Position numbers and translations under genes: made by a program
Notes under the pieces: model-generated
Database searches by the model: none
Told to the model about the DNA's origin: nothing
Seen by the model: the letters and a program-made list of their open reading frames with translations, nothing else
Source: Longimicrobiales bacterium
GTDB lineage: Bacteria > Gemmatimonadota > Gemmatimonadetes > Longimicrobiales > Gaopeijiaceae
Assembly (NCBI GenBank): GCA_951813395.1
Contig: OX638356.1
Coordinates: 723,340 to 787,339 of the forward strand
Direction: 5' to 3'
Length of the DNA stretch: 64,000 nucleotides
In this document: positions 53,252-61,100 of the stretch, in pieces
How the letters are laid out: each line of letters opens with the position of its first letter
Position numbering within the stretch: position 1 is the stretch's first letter

Positions 53252-54483
53252 CGTACACGAGAGGAAGGTGGTGGGGGGTGGTAGCCAGCCAAATTCTTTG
53301 GCTTCTGTCCCCGTGCGCCGCGGGAGGCAGCGACCGCGCGGCCGTTGACCTGGAGCAGTTGGTCTGGGTCACGGAGGCCGAGTACCAGTTTGGCGACGCT
53401 CCCGAGAAAGATGTGTTCTTTTCTTGGCCATATGTAGTGGCCGATCCGGAGCGGAACCGTGTCTTCGCCGTGGATGCAGCAAACTCACGGGTCAGCGTGT
53501 GGACTCCCGAGGGCTCCCTGCTCTTCGCCGTGGGCCGAAAAGGAGAGGGCCCTGGGGAGTTCGTTAGCCCCGGAAGCTTATTCGTCGACACGGAAGGCTC
53601 CTTTTTGGTGCAAGAAGCCGCCAGGTTCCGGTTCACATACTTCACTGCCGAAGGGGAGTTGCTAAGAGCTGTACAGGGTCCGGGAAGGGGGCTCAGCTAT
53701 CAGGGCTTTGGTCTCCAACTCCACGCGCCCAGCGATGACGGAGTTTACTTGGGCGTTCCGCGATTCCCTGCGAATCTTGAAGTCGGAACGACTGGTGTTC
53801 AGCACCTTGACCGGCAACCCATCCTGCGAGTCCGTACTTCCGGCACCGACGAATGGGTTGATCCCGAGCCGTTGCTGTGGCTAAACCGTCGCAACAGGAC
53901 ACATGTCATCCGATTTCCGGACGGCGGGGAAGTGTATGGCGCCCAACCCTTTGGTGATCCGGATCAGGTGCAGTTTGAGCCAGGTAGGGCGGTGGTGATG
54001 CGGCAGAAGGGGGTGCCCGGTGCCGTTGAATTGATCGAAATGAGCGCAGAGGGGGACACGGTATGGCACCGGGAACTACGATTCGGGCCTCGGAGGTTGA
54101 CTCCAATAATGGTGACAGAGGCAGCCCAAGTAATGCTCGACATGCTGGCTCAGAGAATGCCTGACGCGCCCAAAATGGGGCTTCGGGACATATACGAGGA
54201 AGGTCTCTACAGGCCCGAATATGTACCACCGGTGGAAGGACCACCGGTTCTTACGTCGTCTGGCGAAGTCTGGCTCAGGACCGCCGAGCGTTCGGACACG
54301 CTCAGGGTGCATTACGCGGTGCGTAGAGGTGACCTGAGTGGGGACCCGCGTCGCGTTCTGCTGCCCGAATGGCTGTGGATCAGCGACGTAACCGCGACAC
54401 ACGTCTGGGGGGTCATGCTGGATTCTATGAGTGTGCCCCACATCGTTGGACGGAGGTTGGTTTCACGACCCTCGGAGGGGTAG
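53248..54483 (+). CDS. 6-bladed beta-propeller protein (type B), exported
   Basis: A 411-residue protein, start GTG 53248 overlapping the previous stop (GTGA), with GGGGGGAGA upstream. A short N-terminal hydrophobic stretch (VVASQILWLLSPCAAGG) may be a signal. Propeller blades are visible in RVFAVDAANSRVSVWTPEG, FAVGRKGEGPGEFVSPGSLF and RFTYFTAEGELLRAVQG. The end (TATHVWGVMLDSMS, IVGRRLVS) matches that of the protein at 39067-40350, so the two are paralogues. Base composition is less GC-rich than its neighbours outside this patch, which suggests transfer. Confidence 0.78.
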   Translation: MTYTRGRWWGVVASQILWLLSPCAAGGSDRAAVDLEQLVWVTEAEYQFGDAPEKDVFFSWPYVVADPERNRVFAVDAANSRVSVWTPEGSLLFAVGRKGEGPGEFVSPGSLFVDTEGSFLVQEAARFRFTYFTAEGELLRAVQGPGRGLSYQGFGLQLHAPSDDGVYLGVPRFPANLEVGTTGVQHLDRQPILRVRTSGTDEWVDPEPLLWLNRRNRTHVIRFPDGGEVYGAQPFGDPDQVQFEPGRAVVMRQKGVPGAVELIEMSAEGDTVWHRELRFGPRRLTPIMVTEAAQVMLDMLAQRMPDAPKMGLRDIYEEGLYRPEYVPPVEGPPVLTSSGEVWLRTAERSDTLRVHYAVRRGDLSGDPRRVLLPEWLWISDVTATHVWGVMLDSMSVPHIVGRRLVSRPSEG

Positions 54484-54704
54484 GGGAAACTCCTGAGAAC
54501 TCGGGTTCGAGGCCCCCATCAGCGTTCCGTTATCGAGGTGTCGCCGTATGTCCGGATGAGGCCCGCACGGACGGCACCGACCGGGAGCGACCCTCCGCGA
54601 TGCACGCACTGGGCATCGAAAGAGGGGGGTCGCTTGTCTGTTAGCGTCACGCCCGGGCCACAGGGAAAAACCCGGCCGTACCAACCACGGTCGTGCCAAG
54701 CTAG

Positions 54705-55049
54705 CTAGCTAGACAGGCTCGTATTGTTTGACGGCTTCTGGCGGAGCGCTTGGGTCAACTCAAGATTACCTTCGTCAGTCAGCCGGAACGCCTTGTCCTC
54801 GGCGTCCTCTGGGTCCACCGCCCCGACTCCGCGCGGATCCCCGTACAGGAACCGCATGCGCCCGATACGGTCGAGCTGGTCGCGGAGGTCACCGTAGCCG
54901 TAGATCGTGAAGTAGGCGGACACGACCGAGAGGAGGCTGTCGGGTACGGAGTGATCGGCTAGGAACGCACCGACCATGCGCGCGCGGTTGTCGACTATGG
55001 CGGTGGTGGTGTCGTCGGGTATGGCATGTGGCGAGGCCTGTCGTATCAT
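54705..55049 (-). pseudogene. N-terminal stub of a PLD/helicase-type gene
   Basis: 114 residues from the ATG 55049 resemble the start of the long (usually over 900 aa) helicases that open with a phospholipase-D-like domain: LLSVVSAYFTIYGYGDLRDQLD, MRFLYGDPRG and KAFRLTDEGNLELTQALRQK. Similarity ends at about 54740, where an unrelated tail (PSNNTSLSS) and a stop in a CTAG repeat follow. The helicase motifs are absent, so the gene is a broken remnant. Such genes often sit in defence islands, but that role is not proven here. Confidence 0.6.
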
Positions 55050-55549
55050 CGGGGGCCCGAAATGGTTGGCAGTGTGCGGATCATCGAATGATCAGGGTTC
55101 GGTGGACAAGGTTGTCCGGGGGAGCGGTCGAATGATGGGTGCGCTTCGTCGTCGAGGCAACCTGGATGGCAGGTGCCTAGTGGCTCACCGATCGGTCATT
55201 GGCCCAACGACTACCGTTGCTTCACCGCTGGAAACCACGGCTTCTGACTCATGCCACAAAGTGGCTGAGTGAGTGTAGCGACCCTCGATGGTTGCGATCG
55301 CAGCGTGCTGGAAGAGGATCAACGGGGGAGCTTGCGGATCCGTTTCCGTTTCGCCGACAGCGGCATCCACGAGGTTAGACTGTCAGCTATTTTTTACATT
55401 ATGTCAAGTAAAGTTGACTTTCCGTGCGCCTATCATACACGTTGTTGCATCATCTGAGTCCTTCCGTTATCGGTCCGTACCGGTCCGTTGGATGTAGGAT
55501 CTTGCGCGTTGGATGTCGGCGCTGTAATTTGGACGAAGGAAATGAAAGA
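55050..55549. other. 500-base gap with an AT-rich patch
   Basis: No coding region is supported. Around 55385-55440 the DNA becomes AT-rich (TTTTTTACATTATG) and holds GTCAA-N6-TTGAC, which could be a regulator site or promoter for the structured sequence at 55550-55707. Nothing else is clear. Confidence 0.35.
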
Positions 55550-55593
55550 CGGGTCAGATGCTCTCGGAAAGAGGATCTGGAGCATCCGACCCG
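55550..55593 (+). ncRNA. Strong hairpin, possibly part of a small RNA
   Basis: CGGGTC (55550-55555) and GATGCTC (55557-55563) pair with GAGCATC (55580-55586) and GACCCG (55588-55593), giving 13 pairs interrupted by one A-C mismatch around a 16-base loop. It lies 20 bases before the tRNA-like sequence and may be part of the same transcript. Confidence 0.35.
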
Positions 55594-55613
55594 CCCAACG
55601 GAAAGGCCGGAAA

Positions 55614-55707
55614 GGAGCAGACCCGAAGGCTGGGCCGATAACGGGGCTTTACATCCCTAGGGACAGCAGCTCATACCTGCTGCGGGGTTCGATTCCCCCC
55701 TGCTCCG
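55614..55707 (+). tRNA. tRNA-like sequence with aberrant cloverleaf
   Basis: GGAGCAG (55614-55620) pairs perfectly with CTGCTCC (55700-55706). A T-arm with loop TTCGATT (55688-55694) precedes it and discriminator G plus CC follow. CAGCAG/CTGCTG (55664-55682) makes a 6-bp hairpin with loop CTCATAC. If that is a long variable arm, G73 fits serine-type identity, but the remaining anticodon loop CTTTACA would show TTA, which reads the stop codon UAA. If it is the anticodon arm, the triplet is CAT, but the variable loop is missing and the D region is too long. It may be a decayed tRNA or an unusual one. Confidence 0.45.
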
Positions 55708-55813
55708 CCTTTCCTCAAGAAAGGTAACGCGACTTCCCGTATCATTGCAACGGGATGGAGTTGCCCCGCTATGACGGACACCTTTCCATTTGGGCCAACC
55801 AAGGAGGTGTGCC

Positions 55814-56131
55814 ATGGCGGGAAGAGGACGAGGGCGGTATCCGCCCGAGTACAAGGAGCAGATCGTCGAGCTTGTGAGATCCGGGCGTAGTCCGGGATCG
55901 CTCGCGCGGGAGTTCGAGCCCACGGAGCAGACGATCCGGAACTGGGTCAAGCAGGCGGACCTGGACGAGGGCCGCCGCAGCGACGGGCTGACGACCGAGG
56001 CGCGCCTCGAGCTGCTGCGTCTGAAGCGGGAAGTCAAGCGGCTGCGGATGGAGCGGGACATCCTAAAAAAAGCCGCGGCCTGGTTCGCGAGGGAGAGCGA
56101 CTCGATCCCCAGCGGGGGTACGCGTTCATGA
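55814..56131 (+). CDS. IS3-family OrfA (transposase helix-turn-helix subunit)
   Basis: A 105-residue protein from the ATG 55814 with an ideal AAGGAGGTG. It has the HTH_Tnp_1 pattern YPPEYKEQIVELVRSG and SLAREFEPTEQTIRNWVKQ, then the coiled LKREVKRLRMERDILKKAA. Its stop overlaps the OrfB ATG (ATGA). A run of seven A (56065-56071) inside ILKKA is a standard -1 slip site for OrfAB production. Confidence 0.93.
   Translation: MAGRGRGRYPPEYKEQIVELVRSGRSPGSLAREFEPTEQTIRNWVKQADLDEGRRSDGLTTEARLELLRLKREVKRLRMERDILKKAAAWFARESDSIPSGGTRS
56065..56071 (+). promoter_or_regulatory. -1 frameshift site (A7) in the IS3-family orfA
   Basis: The heptamer A AAA AAA is in phase with the OrfA codons AAA AAA, and OrfB lies in the -1 frame, as in classical IS3 elements. 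Confidence 0.65.
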
Positions 56132-56979
56132 AGGCGTACCGGGCCACGTTTCCGCTTGCGGCCATGTGCCGGGTGCTGGGTCTCTCCACCAGCGGGTACT
56201 ACGGCTGGCTGACGCGTCCTCCCTCGGCACGGACACGGCGCGACATCGAGCTTCAGGGCAAGATCCTGTTGATCTGGGGCGGCAGCGGGGAGACCTATGG
56301 CTGCCCTCGGATCCACGCGGAACTGCAAGCGGCGGGCGAGCGGGTGAGCCGGAAGCGCGTGGCACGCCTGATGAGGGATTTGGGCATTCAGGGCGTGACG
56401 CGGAGGCGCTTCAAGACGGCGACGACCAAGAAAGACGCGAAGGCCCGGCCTGCGCCGGACCTGGTGAACCGCAACTTTTCGGCCGACGGGCCCGACCAGC
56501 TGTGGGTCGCCGACATCACGCAGGTGAGCACTTGGTATGGCTGGCTGTACCTCGCGGTCGTGCTCGATGCCTGGAGCCGCCGCATCGTCGGCTGGGCGAT
56601 GTCGCCGCACATGCGGGCCGAACTGGTGGAGGGTGCGCTGGCGATGGCGATCTCGAACCGGAAACCCAAGGGGCGGGTGGTGCATCACTCGGATCAAGGC
56701 TCGCAGTATACGTCGCTGGCCTTCGGGAAGCGCTGCCGCGAGGCCGGCGTGGTGCAGTCGATGGGCTCGGTGGGCGACGCCTACGATAACGCGATGTGCG
56801 AGAGCTTCTTCGCCACGCTGGAGTGCGAGCTCCTCGACCGAAGTCGCTTTCCGACACCCGCCGACGCGCGGCGTGAAGTCTTCGGCTTCATCGAGGGCTT
56901 CTACAACACCCGCAGGATCCATTCGGCGCTCGGCTACAAGTCGCCGACGAACTTCGAGAGACTCAACCATGCGGCCTGA
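56128..56979 (+). CDS. IS3-family OrfB (DDE transposase)
   Basis: A 283-residue protein. The HTH_21-like start CRVLGLSTSGYYGWLTRPPS precedes YGCPRIHAEL. The catalytic Asp, Asp and Glu lie in LWVADITQV, VHHSDQGSQYTS and DAYDNAMCESFFATLECE. It ends with the usual FYNTRRIHSALGYKSPTNFE. It is intact and catalytically complete by eye. Confidence 0.94.
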   Translation: MKAYRATFPLAAMCRVLGLSTSGYYGWLTRPPSARTRRDIELQGKILLIWGGSGETYGCPRIHAELQAAGERVSRKRVARLMRDLGIQGVTRRRFKTATTKKDAKARPAPDLVNRNFSADGPDQLWVADITQVSTWYGWLYLAVVLDAWSRRIVGWAMSPHMRAELVEGALAMAISNRKPKGRVVHHSDQGSQYTSLAFGKRCREAGVVQSMGSVGDAYDNAMCESFFATLECELLDRSRFPTPADARREVFGFIEGFYNTRRIHSALGYKSPTNFERLNHAA

Positions 56980-57165
56980 AGCGAAGGTGCAGCGCCGGGG
57001 CGACCGAAGCGCTCCGGACTTCTCCTGGCTGTTCGCCTCGTCCGCGATGTACCTTGCCTCTCTCCGTGAAATGACGAGGGAGAAAAGAAACCACATCAGA
57101 CACCATCAACCCCAGAAACCAACCGTCCGTGAAAGCGGGGTAGGTCCAGGATAGGAGGTAAGGCG

Positions 57166-57870
57166 ATGAAAGACAATCAGATACCTCGAGAGGCCGAGAC
57201 GCTCTTAGAATATTTGGATCGGGTAAGGGAGGCATACCGGATCGTGCGGCAGTTCGAGGTTTGGCGAGCTAGCGTACCGTCGATTCCAGGGATACCCGAT
57301 GGGCCATTGGTGCCTCCAACTGGAGGGAAGAAGGGTGCGGAGAAGTATCATGGAGCCAAGCTGAGTGAGGCTGTGTTAGGCGTCTTGGAGGAGCACCCAG
57401 ACGAGGTATATCGCGCCAAGGAGATTATGACCATTCTGATTGATGGGGGGATGACGTTCACGGCTACCAGGCCGGATTTGTCGGTTTCTAGGTGCCTATC
57501 TAGGGCCATGAAGGACGACAGGGTCGTCAAGCGCGGACGTGGCCGATGGCAATGGAAGCCAGCTAATCCGACCGAGGAAATGAACTGCGGGATGTGCAAC
57601 AGAATGGCTTGGGGCGAGATGATGGAAGGGGGAGTGTGGATGGTCAGCTGTAACGGCTGCGGCCCGTACAAAATCACGCCCCAAGCACTAGCCATCATTG
57701 AGGAAGGAATGGGCCAGGAGGCATTGGCTAGCGTCCGCAGCACGGTGAGATCATTGGCCGAAGAAGGGAAGAAACCTCTCGTGACGATCAAGTCCTTGAA
57801 GGAATGGGCTGGTTCTCCTAAGGCTCCAAGGCGACCGATCACCGAACCGGATGACGACCTTCCATTCTAA
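57166..57870 (+). CDS. Unknown protein with winged-helix-like and zinc-ribbon-like parts
   Basis: A 234-residue protein; TAGGAGGTAAGG lies just before the ATG 57166. The start is helical (AETLLEYLDRVREAYRIVRQFEVW). Residues about 63-130 (KLSEAVLGVLEEHPDEVYRA, then ARTRP-like and LSRAMKDDRVVKRGRGRWQW pieces) have the look of a HARE-HTH-type winged helix. Residues about 137-170 show CGMC and CNGC, a four-Cys zinc-binding pattern. The tail is Pro/acidic. It begins 17 bases after the right end of the IS3 element, so its promoter may lie in the element or have been lost. GC is lower than average, suggesting transfer. Confidence 0.65.
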   Translation: MKDNQIPREAETLLEYLDRVREAYRIVRQFEVWRASVPSIPGIPDGPLVPPTGGKKGAEKYHGAKLSEAVLGVLEEHPDEVYRAKEIMTILIDGGMTFTATRPDLSVSRCLSRAMKDDRVVKRGRGRWQWKPANPTEEMNCGMCNRMAWGEMMEGGVWMVSCNGCGPYKITPQALAIIEEGMGQEALASVRSTVRSLAEEGKKPLVTIKSLKEWAGSPKAPRRPITEPDDDLPF

Positions 57871-57919
57871 ACGCTGGATGTACAAGTACCGTAATCGCCC
57901 GACAGTAGGCCTACAGAAA

Positions 57920-58146
57920 GAACGGTGGCCAGACCGGCCTTGCCGGGGCCCGTCCGGCACCACCACGAACCGCTCGCCCTTGATCTCGTGGAACACGAGC
58001 CCCCAGGTGTCCTTCTCCAGCTGCGCCAGCGTCCGCCGGGCGTCCTCGATGTCCCGGCCCAGTCCGGTGACCGTCTCGATCCGAGTCTGATGCTCCTCGA
58101 CAACCACCGCATCGTCGCCCAGCTTCCGCCGAAGCAACCGATCCAA
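57920..58146 (-). pseudogene. Unrecognised coding remnant downstream of the M14 gene
   Basis: From a TTG at 58146, 4 bases after the M14 stop and without a ribosome site, the frame reads LGDDAVVVEEHQTRIETVTG, then RRTLAQLEKDTWGLVFHEIKG and RFVVVPDG. Its composition looks like true coding sequence, but after about 57950 the frame turns into unrelated, AT-richer sequence of the accessory patch. It is probably a gene cut by the rearrangement. I do not recognise the family. Confidence 0.35.
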
Positions 58147-58150
58147 AGGC

Positions 58151-61100
58151 TCAGGCCGGCGGCCGCTCCCGATTCATCCTCAGCGTCACGCCGCCCCGGA
58201 ACCGCGATCCGCTCCGCTCCACCTCGTGGTTGCCGTCGTACAGGTAGTCCAGGATCGCCTGGTCCCATGACAGTCCCGCCTTCGCCACCAGCTCCATCCA
58301 GGGGCCGTAGGCGGTCTCGTCGGGGGCCTCGGTGGTGCCGCTCCAGATCGTGATCCGGGGGTTGAAGCCGCCGCCGCCCCCTCCGCGCGAACCTTTCAGC
58401 GGCATCTCGATCAGCACGCTGTCGGTCATCGGCAGGCGGAAGACCTCCGGGTCGAAGTCGGCCCCGTAGCGGCGGTAGCGGTCGTAGGTGCGCTGGTTCA
58501 TGTCGAAGACGTCGCGGTTGGAATTGATGCCCGCCGTGATGTAGTCCCGGATCCTGAACGCGGCGTCCTTGTGGCGCGGGAACTCGGGGTCGTCGATGTA
58601 CCCGAAACCCGGCATGAACCAGCCCTTGTTGAATCCCCAGTTGCGCTCCGTCACGCGGCCGCGGCGCACCAGGCCGGTGTATTCCGAGAACAGCTGCACG
58701 ACCTGGTGGCTCGGATAGCCGTGCGGATTGAGAAAGATGTCGGGCAGCCAGCGTTCCCAGAGCTGGCCGCGGACCTTCGACTCGGGGTAAATGGGCAAGT
58801 CCTGGCTGCCGCCAGACGTGGCGTCCATGCCCAGCGACGCGAGATACCCCGCGTGGAGGATGTAGTCGGGCGTGATCCGGTACAGGTCGTAGGCGAGCTG
58901 GGCGCCGTCGGGATTGGTGAAGGGGTGGATGACGACGTTGACCCTGTCCAGCCTGGCACGCTGCTCCGGATCGGTGAGCAGCAGTTCGGCGTGACGGAGG
59001 ACGTGGCTTGTGGACGAGACCTCGTTGGCGTGTTGCCGGGCCGAATAGATCACGGTCGGCTTGAACGTGGTGGCCTTGGCGCGCGACCAGTGGGTGGCGT
59101 TGATCGGCGGCATCAGGTCCATCGCCCAGGTGGTCCTCCCCAGGTAGCTCTCGCCGACCCTGTACATGGTGGCCTCGTCGAAGGCGTGGCTCAACTTGGC
59201 CGCCATCTCGTGGCCCTCGGGCGGGGGGATGGGGGTGTCCCACTGGACGATGCGCTCGCCGTCGTAGCTCCAGCCTTCCGGGACGAGGTCGGTCCACACC
59301 GGCAGCGGGGCAGGGGAGCCGTTTGCCGGCAGGGTCGCGGTGACGCGCGCCGTGTCGTTCTGTTCGTGCGTCCACTCGGCCCACACCCCGATTTCGCCGA
59401 CATCGTCCCAGGCGAGGGCGTCGGCGTATGGCCCGGCGTCGCGGAGGGCGCCCAGGTTGGCGAGCGTGGCCGCGACCTGCTCGGCCGAGATCATGCGGGC
59501 GTCGACCTGCTCCGGTCTGGCCTGAACGAGCAGTGCTTCGCGCTCGTCCGCCTCCGAGTCCACGCGCACCCGGAGGTCGAGCCGGGGAAGGGCCGGGGCG
59601 CTTGCCGCGATCACCGCGCGCCGCAGACTCGGGCGCTCCATCGTGACCTTCGGAATGTCGAGCCGCTCTTCGCCCTCGCGCCCGTCCCGCGTCTCGTAGC
59701 GCACCACCACGGCCGGCCGATCCGTCGCGAACCCGGTGAGGCTGACGCGGCCGCGTCCCGCCGCGCCGTCGCCCTTCGGACGCATGACGGGGATGATGCG
59801 TCCCGGATACGTCAAGTCCTGCCCGCGCGCGTTGCGGCCGATCAGGTGGAAGAACTCGATTGTGCCGAAGTAGATCTCCTCGTGCAGCGCGTCCATCGTC
59901 GAGATGATCTCGTTGTCGACGCCCAGGCGGTAGTCGGGCTCGCTGAGCTCCAGTTCGACCTCCAGCGTGCCGAAGAAGGGGGCGTCCGCGCCGCCGCCGC
60001 GCGGGTTCCCGTCGTGGCGGTCCATCACGTAGTCGTAGACCGCGGGCAGCGTGCGTTCCTGGTAGCGATCCCAGATCCACTCCGGGTCGGTGACGATGCG
60101 TCCGTGCGCGAGCGTGTCCCCTTCGGCTATTGCGGTGACCCAGCCGGTCGTGACGCGAACGTGTTCGTAGTCCTGGAAACGGTCGAAGTAGGGACGCAGC
60201 ACCCAGACCGGATCGAACGTGTCCTCGACGATGGTGCTCCCGTCCGGCGCTGTGGCCCGGACCCGGTAGATGGGCCCGGCGTCCACCATTTCGAAGCGAA
60301 TGCGGTCGACGGGCAGCCCCGGATCTTGAGCCAGGACCTCGTCGATGGGGAAGATCTCGTGCAGCCACCTCAGCGGCGTGTGAATGGCCTGCTGCGGCCA
60401 GTCGACGGGCGGGTCGTTCCTGAGAAACTCGATCACGATCTCGCCGATCTCCTGCCCGGCGAGGCGGGGAGCGATCCGCTCGGTCAGCCAGAAGAAGCCC
60501 TGCTTGAAGGCGGACAGCACCTCGACCTCGGTGGCGTCGGGGTCGGCGCCGGCCGCGACCAGGCGCCGCCGGGCCTCCTCCTCGATCGCCCGGCGGACGT
60601 CGGGGGGCTCGGAGAGGCGCGCGTGGAGCCGGACGGTCTGCGTCGGAGCCACCCCGGGCAGCACCTGGTCCTCGAAGACCGTCCAGAAACGGTCCACCTC
60701 CGACGGCACCGTGAAGGTCTCGTCGAAGATGGTGTCGGCGTGCTGCACGTCGCGGTCGTCGATCGTGACGGAGATGTCGTCGGCGCCCAGCGCGGCGACC
60801 CTCGCGCGCACGAGATCGGCGAGCCCGGCGGCGGGCTTCTCGAGTGATATCAGGATGTCCGCCGTCGCGACATCATCGTCCGCGAGCCCCGCGACAATCC
60901 GGTCGAGCTTGTAGAGCCCGATCGCGGCCTGGCCGGCGGGAGTGCGACCCGAAAGCGTGCCCCAGAGCTCGTACTCGATGTCGTCGAGGGTCGGGGTGTC
61001 GTCGCCCCGGACGCTGACGTTGGGGAAGACCTCGGCGAGGCGGCTGGTCGCGAGCGTCGCGCCGTCGTGGTCCGCGCCGGTAACGACCAGGGCGGACTTG

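Larger units (their letters stand above)
55756..57148 (+). mobile_element. Complete IS3-family element with GGA target duplication
   Basis: Left end TGGAGTTGCCCCGCT...ACGGAC (from 55756) and the complement of the right end TGGACCTACCCCGCT...ACGGAC (to 57148) match over about 25 bases. GGA precedes (55753-55755) and follows (57149-57151) the element, the 3-base duplication expected for IS3. Length is 1393 bp with intact orfA and orfB, so it is probably a recent arrival. Confidence 0.85.

Noticed and set aside
54701-54713. CTAGCTAGCTAG repeat as a mobile-element end
   Set aside because: Too short and no partner repeat nearby.
55300-55707. A tmRNA ending in the tRNA-like sequence
   Set aside because: The acceptor complement GGAGCAG lies only 94 bases upstream and no tag-peptide frame or typical tmRNA 5' end was found.
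55488-55727. A 79-codon ORF across the structured region
   Set aside because: It overlaps the hairpin and tRNA-like sequence, and has no ribosome site or recognisable similarity.
57867-60368. An 833-codon minus-strand frame
   Set aside because: Arg/Pro/Gly-rich shadow of the M14 gene; no motifs.
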